A stretch of DNA of 64,000 nucleotides from DAOTXN01 sp034435435 (GTDB lineage Bacteria > Chloroflexota > Anaerolineae > S140-20): the NCBI GenBank assembly GCA_034435435.1, contig DAOTXN010000036.1, positions 12,224 to 76,223 of the forward strand, given 5' to 3'. Positions 7,536-14,073 of this stretch are shown here, piece by piece (position 1 is the first letter of the stretch; every line of letters starts with the position of its first letter). The notes beneath the pieces were generated by a model, which saw nothing but the letters and a program-made list of their open reading frames with translations, ran no database searches and was not told the DNA's origin. The translations under genes and the position numbers were made by a program.

Positions 7536-8315
7536 TTATATCTGCGTCAAATCGAACACCGGGCCATCGATGCAGGGGAAGCGGTAGCCCCGCCGCGTCT
7601 CTACCGCGCACCCGCCGCACACCCCCATCCCACAGGGCATCACCTCTGGCGCGACGAGTCCCCACGCGAACCCTTCGTTCACCCGCAAACGGCGCGTCTC
7701 GAGCGCAGCGACCAGCTCGGCGTACCACTGCGGATCGCCCACGGCGTACACCTGGTCGGCCCATGGGGCCAGCTCGAGCAACAGGTCGAGGGCAGACCCC
7801 TTTTGGCCCCGTGAGCCGTCGGCCGTGACCAGACGCACCTCGACGCCGACGGGCAGCGCATGGGGCGGAAAGAGCTGCGCCGCACGGGGGGCCTCGTGGA
7901 TGAGGACCACGTTACGCTGAGAAGCCAACGCCAGGTCGATCAACGCCAGCAAGAACGACACGCCGTTCTGCGCCTCGTTCACGCCAAAGCCGTTGGCCTG
8001 GGCCAGGAGTAGAAGGTTGTGAGTAAAAGGGGACAACGGAAAACCTTTTCCCAACGGTCCGATGCAGTCCAACTCGTCGCCCGGCCCCAGCCGCCGCAAC
8101 GGGCCGGCCGCGGGCAGCAACACGTCAAAACTGTCGTCCGCGATAGCGATGGGGAAAAGGGGCCGGCGGAGGTATTCGGTTTCGGTGCTGACCAACACGA
8201 ATTGCCCTGGTTGCATCCCGGCGACCAGCGTCGGCGCGACCAGCCGCAAGCAGTTAAAAGAGGGCAAAGCGTCATAGACGCTGACGCTGACAATTTGGGC
8301 CATGGTCTGTTGCAT
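7536..8315 (-). CDS. PyrK-like electron-transfer subunit (dihydroorotate dehydrogenase type)
   Basis: A 259-residue ferredoxin-reductase-like protein. It has an FAD-binding beta-barrel (LRRPLFPIAI near residue 50), an NAD-binding middle, and a C-terminal [2Fe-2S] motif MPCGMGVCGGC followed by a fourth Cys in YRFPCIDGP. This layout is that of PyrK, which passes electrons between NADH and the catalytic dihydroorotate dehydrogenase PyrDB. No pyrD lies in the window, so a role with another oxidoreductase is possible. The longest start (8315) is given; 8303 (MAQIVSV) is equally plausible and neither has a clear ribosome-binding site. Confidence 0.78.
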   Translation of the reverse strand: MQQTMAQIVSVSVYDALPSFNCLRLVAPTLVAGMQPGQFVLVSTETEYLRRPLFPIAIADDSFDVLLPAAGPLRRLGPGDELDCIGPLGKGFPLSPFTHNLLLLAQANGFGVNEAQNGVSFLLALIDLALASQRNVVLIHEAPRAAQLFPPHALPVGVEVRLVTADGSRGQKGSALDLLLELAPWADQVYAVGDPQWYAELVAALETRRLRVNEGFAWGLVAPEVMPCGMGVCGGCAVETRRGYRFPCIDGPVFDLTQI

Positions 8316-8375
8316 CGCTTTACGATTCGAGTCTACTGTCGGAAATCGACCGATACGATAGGTCTATGTGAGGAC

Positions 8376-8403
8376 ATTATAGCGATTAGTCGCACTTTGG
8401 CAA
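8376..8403 (-). promoter_or_regulatory. Sigma-70-type promoter of the PyrK-like gene
   Basis: On the minus strand TTGCCA and TATAAT are separated by 16 bases. The expected transcript start is about 55 bases upstream of the first start codon. Confidence 0.65.
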
Positions 8404-8736
8404 TTGCAATTAGCGAGGCGAGTGACAAGCAGCGTTACTGGTCAGCGTAGAAATGAAAGGCCTCCCTACTGGTCGGGAGGAAATTTGCGCAAAATTCGCT
8501 CGTTCGGTATACTTGTCCACAGTAGGAGCCCCCGTTGCAACAAAAAATTCAATTCCTGATTCGATTGTACAGCCACTGACTCTATGATATGCTTTTGTAC
8601 AAGCACAAACGCACTGCTTGGTTATAAAGGTGGCACTTTGCTGAACTGGTTTAATTGTGAAAGACAATGGTTTGTCATAACTTTACCGCTGGCTGCGATT
8701 TCTGGTCTTATAGCTGACTGGGGGTAAGTAGAGAAG
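8404..8736. other. AT-rich intergenic stretch
   Basis: About 330 bases with no convincing gene and noticeably lower GC than its surroundings. The only structure I see is a 6-bp hairpin, CCTCCC/GGGAGG, at 8461-8480. Together with the following EAD gene it forms a compositional island that looks recently acquired. Confidence 0.5.
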
Positions 8737-9330
8737 ATGAGTGATGCTGAGGAAAACATTCAAAAAATCCTTTTCAAAATAGTACAGATGCTTGTCCAGC
8801 GTTACGACGTAGAAGAAATCCGAACGCTTTGTTTCACCTTGGGAGTAGATTATGATAACTTGCGAGGTGAAGGAAAAGCGAGTAAAGTGAGGGAACTGGT
8901 TAGTTATCTTCATCGCCATAATCGTATTTCTGATCTTAGAGACATCCTAGAAAAACACCATTTGGATATTATTGATCCGAGTGGCCCCCCTCATAAACCT
9001 CCACCCCGAAAGACCGTCATACCAGAGCCACCGCCATCAAACCAAGATTGGCTATCTGCCGTAAAAGTGGCTGTTGAACAATTCAAAGTATTACATCCGA
9101 ACTTCGATTGGCAGACATATTCAATTGATATTGAAGAACAGAAAGTTGTTGATGATAAGATGATGCTAACCTTAGTGCTAAGAAGACTAGCTACGGTCGG
9201 AGACCCGTCTAGCTATCTGCTCGCAGCAGCGGCACGGCCTATCAAGTATAGGATCACGACTAACCGTCATGGTGTGATTGTTGAGCAACATCTTTGGGAT
9301 GACTTTTGGGGTCGCTCCGAATTTTGGTAG
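8737..9330 (+). CDS. Small protein with N-terminal effector-associated (death-like) domain
   Basis: A 197-residue protein in an AT-rich island. Residues 5-75, with RTLCFTLGVDYDNLRGEGK and then VRELVSYLHRHNRISDL, closely fit the effector-associated domain type EAD7, a helical adaptor domain of predicted bacterial conflict and signalling systems. A Pro-rich linker (81-100) leads to a C-terminal region (103-197) that I do not recognise; it has the alternating pattern of an alpha/beta domain and no catalytic motif. EADs normally recruit partner effectors (proteases, TIR, STAND ATPases) by like-with-like contact. No second EAD is in the window, so the partner must be encoded elsewhere. The start has only a weak ribosome-binding site. 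Confidence 0.75.
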   Translation: MSDAEENIQKILFKIVQMLVQRYDVEEIRTLCFTLGVDYDNLRGEGKASKVRELVSYLHRHNRISDLRDILEKHHLDIIDPSGPPHKPPPRKTVIPEPPPSNQDWLSAVKVAVEQFKVLHPNFDWQTYSIDIEEQKVVDDKMMLTLVLRRLATVGDPSSYLLAAAARPIKYRITTNRHGVIVEQHLWDDFWGRSEFW

Positions 9331-9349
9331 GAGTGCTGAAGAGTTCCTA

Positions 9350-9368
9350 CCATCTTCTGGGAAGATGG
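9350..9368. terminator. Hairpin between convergent genes
   Basis: A perfect 8-bp stem CCATCTTC/GAAGATGG with a 3-base loop lies 20 bases after the stop of the EAD gene and 90 bases beyond the end of the convergent cyclase gene. No U-tract follows, so termination is inferred from position. Confidence 0.5.
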
Positions 9369-9460
9369 CCCGGTGTACTTGGGTCTTGAAAGGCGATTCT
9401 CAGTGCGCGGATCACCATCAAGACGAGGGCGTGGAGGATCAGAATGGGCAGTAAAGATAT

Positions 9461-11488
9461 CTACACTTGTAGCGCAGGGTGGTCTATCACCGCCAAGACG
9501 CGCACCGTTTCAGTCTTGCCCTTCACCTTGACCTCGCCCAGGTCCACCGTTTCCAGCCGGTCGCGGTCGGGCAGGGCAAACAACGTGGAATCGCTGATGA
9601 GGATGTCGTACTCGGGGAAATCTTTGGTCAGGCTTTCCAGCCGGGCCGCGACGTTTACCGCGTCGCCCAGCACGGTATACTCTAACCGGTCTTCGGAACC
9701 GACCCCGCCCGCGACGACCGGCCCGGTGTTGATGCCGATGCCGATGCGCAAAGGCACATCGCCGCGCGCCCGCCGGCGCTCGTTCAACGCGGCCAGCCTT
9801 GCCCGCATACGCAGCGCGGCCCGCAGCGCCGTCTGGGCGCTGTGGGGGTCGGCCGCCGGTGCGCCGAACAGGGCCATGATCGAATCGCCGCCCAGCTTGT
9901 GCACGATGCCCCCCGCCCCCTGGATGGCCTCGTGCATCTCGTCCAGATATTCGTTGACAAAGGCGATTACCTGTTCGGGCGGTAACGGCTCCGATAGGCT
10001 GGTAAAGCCGCGAATGTCGGAAAAGAGAATCGTGACCTCGCGCACCTCGCCGCCCAGCTTCAGTTGGCCGCTCATGAACAACCCGGCCACTTCGGGCGAC
10101 ACGGCCCGCCCAAACAGGCTGCGCATGCGCTCGCGCTCGCCCAACCCGCGCACCATGTGGTTAAAGGCATCTTGGAGCGTGCCGATCTCGTCGCGGGATG
10201 TGACGGCGACCTGGGCGTTATAATCGCCCCCGCGCACCCGTTCGGCTGTGCGGCTGAGCAAGATCAAAGGAGTGGCGATGCCCTGCGCCAACACCAAGGC
10301 CACGACCAGCCCAATCCCGGCCGTCAAACCCGCCGCGCCTAAAATGACGCTGCGGATGACGCCAGACTGGTCTTCCAACGTCTGTCGCGCCTCCAGCAAC
10401 GGCGCGAGCACCTGCAGGGCCGTCTCTTCCGGCTGTGATACGCTCACGCTCCAACCAAAACCAGGAAAGCCCGCCAGCCCGGCCCGCTCGTCGTAAAAAG
10501 CACTCCCCCCGGTGCGGCTGTAGCCGAGGATGATAGGCTCGCTGTCGGCGTCGCCTGCCAGCACCTCAAAACCGGGCCCGGTTTGGCTCTCCAGGCGAGC
10601 TACAGCTGTCTCTGGCGCGAGGTCGGGGTTGAACAACACCGCCAGGTCGTGCTGGCTGACCGTGTCGGCCAGCAAACCACCGCTGCGGGTAAAAAGCTGG
10701 GCCTGTCCGCCCGGGACGAGGGCGGCGCGGCGCGAGACGAGCCGTTGCACTTCTGTCAGGTCCAGCGCGCCTCGAATCACGCCGAGAACCTCTTTGGTGT
10801 CGGGGTCGAGCACCGGCAACGCGATCCCCAGCGTTACCCGTTGACCGTCCTCGTCCAGGTGCGCGTCCACGATGCCAATGCCGGCCACGCCCTGTCGAGC
10901 AGCGTCCAACCACCAGCCGGCGTCTCGGTGCACGCGCTCTGTCACCGGGCGGGTGACGAGGGTGTTGATGCCGCTGGCCTCGGTGACGATGATTTCGACA
11001 AAAATGCCGCGCGTCTCTTCCTGCCGGCGAAACAGATAACCGATGGCGTCGGAAAAGGCCTGTTGACCGGCCTCGTCGGGCGCGAGAAAAAAGGGGCTGC
11101 CGCCCGCGCCGGCCTGGGCGTCTAACGCGGCTTCGACAGCGGCGGCATCGGCGGCGCTCAGGCCCCGCGCCAGAGCCAGGCGATTGGCCTGGCGCACGGT
11201 TTCGATCACCTGGGGCGCTTCGGCCCAGCGGCGCACGTCTTTGATGCGCTCCAGCAAATAGGCGTCAATTTCGGCGGCCAGCGCGTCGGCCACGCCGGCC
11301 AGGTTGGCCCCGACCACGTCGCTGCGCAGCGCGCCTTCGGTCTCCCCCAGGCGGCTCGAAAAGCCGCGCAACTGGCCTGATAGCACCACAAAAATAACGC
11401 CGCCGACCACGGCCAACGGCGCCAGGCTCAGGAGGAGCATCTGGGCGCTGATTTTATAGCGCAGGCTGGCGCGGAATCGGGTGAACAT
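9461..11488 (-). CDS. Membrane-bound class III adenylate/guanylate cyclase with extracellular sensor and HAMP
   Basis: A 675-residue sensor cyclase. A first membrane segment lies at about 15-38 and an extracellular sensor (Cache-like) follows to about residue 370. A second membrane segment precedes a HAMP linker (around 400-450). The cyclase catalytic domain starts with VTILFSDIRGFT and continues with KLGGDSIMALFG, which supply the two metal-binding Asp residues. LEYTVLGDAVNVAARLE holds later catalytic residues. It would make cAMP or cGMP in response to an outside signal. The gene lies 8 bases downstream of the RskA-like lipoprotein gene on the same strand, so the two are probably co-transcribed and may act together at the membrane. 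cAMP is the more common product, but this is not proven by sequence. Confidence 0.9.
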   Translation of the reverse strand: MFTRFRASLRYKISAQMLLLSLAPLAVVGGVIFVVLSGQLRGFSSRLGETEGALRSDVVGANLAGVADALAAEIDAYLLERIKDVRRWAEAPQVIETVRQANRLALARGLSAADAAAVEAALDAQAGAGGSPFFLAPDEAGQQAFSDAIGYLFRRQEETRGIFVEIIVTEASGINTLVTRPVTERVHRDAGWWLDAARQGVAGIGIVDAHLDEDGQRVTLGIALPVLDPDTKEVLGVIRGALDLTEVQRLVSRRAALVPGGQAQLFTRSGGLLADTVSQHDLAVLFNPDLAPETAVARLESQTGPGFEVLAGDADSEPIILGYSRTGGSAFYDERAGLAGFPGFGWSVSVSQPEETALQVLAPLLEARQTLEDQSGVIRSVILGAAGLTAGIGLVVALVLAQGIATPLILLSRTAERVRGGDYNAQVAVTSRDEIGTLQDAFNHMVRGLGERERMRSLFGRAVSPEVAGLFMSGQLKLGGEVREVTILFSDIRGFTSLSEPLPPEQVIAFVNEYLDEMHEAIQGAGGIVHKLGGDSIMALFGAPAADPHSAQTALRAALRMRARLAALNERRRARGDVPLRIGIGINTGPVVAGGVGSEDRLEYTVLGDAVNVAARLESLTKDFPEYDILISDSTLFALPDRDRLETVDLGEVKVKGKTETVRVLAVIDHPALQV

Positions 11489-11496
11489 AGTCGGGA

Positions 11497-12627
11497 TTAG
11501 GGATGAGGGAGCAGGGAGTAGCTGACGGCGGCCTGGGCTGCGGTGTAGGCGGCCGGGGCGGCGCTGCTCATCAGTTGCTCGGCCATTGTCTTGAATTCAT
11601 CCAGCAAGGGCTGAGCCGTCGCCAGGTCGGGGGCGGCCAGGATTTCTTCGGCCTTGTCCTGGATGGCGGTTAGCAGGTTCTCGACGCCGCTCAAGTCGCC
11701 GCTCACCTGGGGCAGCAACGTCCCGATCTGCTGTGCATAAGCCAGCGCGCCGAATCCGTCGCCGGGGTTGTCGGCCCGCCCGTCGCCCGTGTAGTCGGCA
11801 AAGCGCGGGCTGGCTGTGCCGGCGATGATGTTGATGACGTGCTCGGCGTGGGTGCGCATCTCGCCAAAAGCGCCGATAGCCGCGGCGTTAAAGGCGTTAA
11901 AGATGTGGTCGTGGGCGACCTGGCTTTGAGCCAACAATCCCTGACCGTAAGCGATGTTGCGCGGCGTGGTCGGTTCGCCGTCGTTGGCGGCAAAGACTCG
12001 TCGGGCGGCGGCCAGGATATTCGGGTCGGCTCCGCCGCGCCAGACCACCTGGCTCGTCGGAGCCGGGTCGCTGTCGCCCACCGGCTCCACAGTGATGGCG
12101 AAACTGGCGTAGCGGGCGATGAGGTTTTCGCCGGCCGGCGAGGTCCAGGTGTAATCCACGCTGCCATCCGCCCCCACCTCGAACACGCCGACGCTGATCT
12201 CGGTGACGCCGTCGTCGGCGATGAGCCAGCCTTCGTAAGCAAAACCCGCCGGCGGCGGGGTGACGCCGTTCATTTTGAGCGCCAGTTGGTCGGCCACAGC
12301 CAGGCTATCGCGAAAAGAGATGCTGCCGCCCGTCGCTGGGGCGGACGGCGGTGTGGCGGTGGGGAGAGCCGTGGGCTGAGCGGCGGGTTCGGTCGCGCTG
12401 GGCGTGGGTTGGTCCACCTCCTGGTCGGGCGAGGTCGCGCTGGGCGCGGGTTGGTGGGTCGGCTGATGAGTGGGCATGGGCGGCTCGGTCGGCTGGACGG
12501 TGGGAGGTTGGGTGGGCGCGGTCGTCGGTGGAGAAGCAGGGACCTGAGTGGCCGTGGGTTGGGCCTCGCCGCCGCCGCAAGCCGTCAAGACAATGACAAA
12601 TGTGAGAAATAGAACCACGTATCGCAT
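11497..12627 (-). CDS. Exported lipoprotein with RskA-like domain
   Basis: A 376-residue lipoprotein: signal peptide with lipobox LTAC (Cys17), then a Pro/Thr/Gln spacer to about residue 100. The region around 135-195 (YEGWLI...TVEPVGDSDPAPTSQVV) resembles the extracytoplasmic domain of anti-sigma-K factor RskA. A mostly helical C-terminal domain contains DYTGDGRADNPGDGFG, a dockerin/EF-hand-like Asp-rich loop that may bind calcium. There is no cytoplasmic anti-sigma zinc finger, so it cannot act as a classical anti-sigma factor. It lies upstream of the sensor cyclase in the same operon and has a strong AGGAGG ribosome-binding site. A role as an external signal-binding partner of the cyclase is inference. 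Confidence 0.7.
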   Translation of the reverse strand: MRYVVLFLTFVIVLTACGGGEAQPTATQVPASPPTTAPTQPPTVQPTEPPMPTHQPTHQPAPSATSPDQEVDQPTPSATEPAAQPTALPTATPPSAPATGGSISFRDSLAVADQLALKMNGVTPPPAGFAYEGWLIADDGVTEISVGVFEVGADGSVDYTWTSPAGENLIARYASFAITVEPVGDSDPAPTSQVVWRGGADPNILAAARRVFAANDGEPTTPRNIAYGQGLLAQSQVAHDHIFNAFNAAAIGAFGEMRTHAEHVINIIAGTASPRFADYTGDGRADNPGDGFGALAYAQQIGTLLPQVSGDLSGVENLLTAIQDKAEEILAAPDLATAQPLLDEFKTMAEQLMSSAAPAAYTAAQAAVSYSLLPHP

Positions 12628-12720
12628 TTCTGTCCTCCTCTTCCCCCGGCTGTGTGCGTGTGCAACGATAATTCTACCACAAATCGTCTGATTTGATAGT
12701 CGGTCGAGAGATTCGCAACC

Positions 12721-12749
12721 TTGACAATTCCCCGGCGCTAAGGTACAAT
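12721..12749 (+). promoter_or_regulatory. Sigma-70 promoter of tRNA-Ala(CGC)
   Basis: TTGACA at 12721 and TACAAT at 12744 with a 17-base spacer place the transcript start about 14 bases before the tRNA gene. This is a near-consensus promoter. Confidence 0.85.
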
Positions 12750-12769
12750 ACCCTCGCTCCGCTTCGCAG

Positions 12770-12842
<73 letters not shown>

Positions 12843-12883
12843 TTGAACAACTTGACCTTCTCGGATGAAAAGCGCAGCGGCCG

Positions 12884-13624
12884 ATGGCAAGACGCCAGAA
12901 CCGGTACTCACCAGAGATCAAGCAGCAAGCCCGGGCGCTTCGTCGAGAGGGACTGACATACGCGGAGATTGGCGAACGCCTGGGGATGGACATCCCCAAA
13001 AGCACCTTAAATCACTGGGTCAGTGATGTGTTGCTCACATCAGAGCAGCGGCAGCGAATTACTGAAAAAGAGCGTGAGGCTGCGGCAAGAGGACGAGAGG
13101 CCGGCGCTTGGGGTGGTGCGGCCGGGTGGAATCGAGAGCAAAAGCGCCGCCGCCTTGAAGTAGCCTGCAGGCAGGCCGAGCCCATCGCCAAACGGCTCGT
13201 CGAGAACCAGGATGCATTGATGCTGATGGCTGCCGCGTTGTATATGGGGGAAGGCGCAAAAGCTGAAGGCCAGTTTTCCATCGGCAATAGCGATCCTCGG
13301 ATCGTCCAAACGTGGCTGGCGCTGCTGCGCAGACTCTTTGACATCGACGAAAACAAGTTGCGCTGTCAACTGGCTCTCACAAAAGGGATGGATGAACAGT
13401 CCCTCAAGGTGTATTGGTCAGAAGTAACAGGCATTCCCGTCAGCCAGTTCATCAAAACCAGTTTTCGCCAGGACAGCGGAGGGCGGAAGCGAGAGGGATA
13501 CAAAGGCGTCTGTATTGTTCACTATTACTCACTTCAAGTGCGTCGTTTGCTAGACGCCATCGGTCAGAGCGTGATAGAGAGAGTTCTAGACGCTTCAAAA
13601 GATACACAAGGGCCCGTAGCTTAG
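12884..13624 (+). CDS. HTH plus LAGLIDADG-like domain protein between two tRNA genes
   Basis: A 246-residue protein. Residues 1-50 hold a resolvase-type helix-turn-helix (EGLTYAEIGERLGMDIPKST). From about residue 110 a single LAGLIDADG-like domain is visible: MAAALYMGEGAK, then SNSDPRIVQTWLALLRRLF and WSEVTGIPVSQFIKT. This combination belongs to a widespread family of free-standing proteins in Actinobacteria and Chloroflexota whose function is not established; related folds are homing endonucleases and WhiA. It starts 41 bases after tRNA-Ala(CGC), and its last codons and stop lie within the 5' part of tRNA-Ala(GGC). There is no intron context. I see no strong ribosome-binding site. Confidence 0.75.
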   Translation: MARRQNRYSPEIKQQARALRREGLTYAEIGERLGMDIPKSTLNHWVSDVLLTSEQRQRITEKEREAAARGREAGAWGGAAGWNREQKRRRLEVACRQAEPIAKRLVENQDALMLMAAALYMGEGAKAEGQFSIGNSDPRIVQTWLALLRRLFDIDENKLRCQLALTKGMDEQSLKVYWSEVTGIPVSQFIKTSFRQDSGGRKREGYKGVCIVHYYSLQVRRLLDAIGQSVIERVLDASKDTQGPVA

Positions 13625-13682
13625 TCGGGAGAGCGCCACGCTGGCAGTGTGGAGGTCGCGGGTTCGAGTCCCGCCGGGTCCA
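13610..13682 (+). tRNA. tRNA-Ala (anticodon GGC)
   Basis: It folds fully. The acceptor GGGCCCG pairs with CGGGTCC and has the G3-U70 pair of alanine tRNA. The D stem is GCTT/GAGC. The anticodon loop CTGGCAG gives GGC, reading GCC and GCT. The T arm contains GGTTCGAGTCC. The discriminator is A. The first 15 bases overlap the end of the upstream LAGLIDADG-like gene. Confidence 0.97.
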
Positions 13683-13688
13683 CCTCGG

Positions 13689-13715
13689 CTTCCAAAGTCT
13701 GGCCGACTTTGGAAG
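13689..13715 (+). terminator. Terminator after tRNA-Ala(GGC)
   Basis: A perfect 11-bp stem (CTTCCAAAGTC/GACTTTGGAAG) with a 5-base loop starts 7 bases after the tRNA and is followed by TCTCATATTT. It would end the tRNA transcript before the leuS leader. Confidence 0.8.
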
Positions 13716-13739
13716 TCTCATATTTGGCACATGCGCTGA

Positions 13740-14004
13740 ACAGGAATAGTAGGCCATCCCTGCAGAGAGGCGGATCCAAGGCTGCAAGTCCGCTGGTGGC
13801 GCCCCGGGGAGCGCCATCAAATCGAGGCCGAACTCGCCTGGGAGCACCGCCGGTGAACGTAGGGCAAATTGGCAATTTGCCCCACAAAATAGCCGGCGGC
13901 GGTTGGCGCCCGTTAGCGTGCGTCGAGAGGTCCCGCGTTGTGCGGGACAATCAGGGTGGTACCGCGGAGCGCCCCTTCGTCCCTGACGGAGGGGCGTTTT
14001 GTTT
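13740..14004 (+). promoter_or_regulatory. T-box leader (tRNA-Leu sensing) with attenuator, upstream of leuS
   Basis: The canonical T-box AGGGTGGTACCGCGG is at 13953-13967. Stem I is recognisable from GAATAGTAGG and AGAGAGGCGG (13742-13776) and a specifier loop reading GAACTC, which puts the Leu codon CTC at 13833-13835. A 12-bp terminator stem (CGCCCCTTCGTC/GACGGAGGGGCG) followed by TTTTGTTT ends at 14004. Uncharged tRNA-Leu with anticodon GAG would pair with CTC and with the T-box bulge and let transcription continue into leuS. The exact 5' end of the leader is not defined, and I see no clear promoter. Confidence 0.92.
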
Positions 14005-14064
14005 AACCTCCCGCAGGTCGCTGACCCGCGACCCAAGCGGGTTCCAAAACCTGCGGGAGGTTAA
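14003..14064. repeat. Perfect 16-bp inverted repeat between T-box terminator and leuS
   Basis: TTAACCTCCCGCAGGT (14003-14018) and ACCTGCGGGAGGTTAA (14049-14064) are perfect complements. The inner 30 bases hold a second smaller palindrome (GACCCGC/GCGGGT). It lies after the attenuator and ends 9 bases before the leuS start, so it could hinder ribosome entry. Similar CCTGC..GGAGG palindromes act as dispersed repeats in such genomes. Confidence 0.7.
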
Positions 14065-14073
14065 AAGAAAGAG

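Noticed and set aside
8410..8919. Two small minus-strand frames in the AT-rich stretch upstream of the EAD gene
   Set aside because: They have no ribosome-binding site, no recognisable domain, and one is antisense to the EAD gene.
12884..13624. Intron or intein in a tRNA
   Set aside because: Both tRNA-Ala genes are complete and have different anticodons; the LAGLIDADG-like gene is free-standing.
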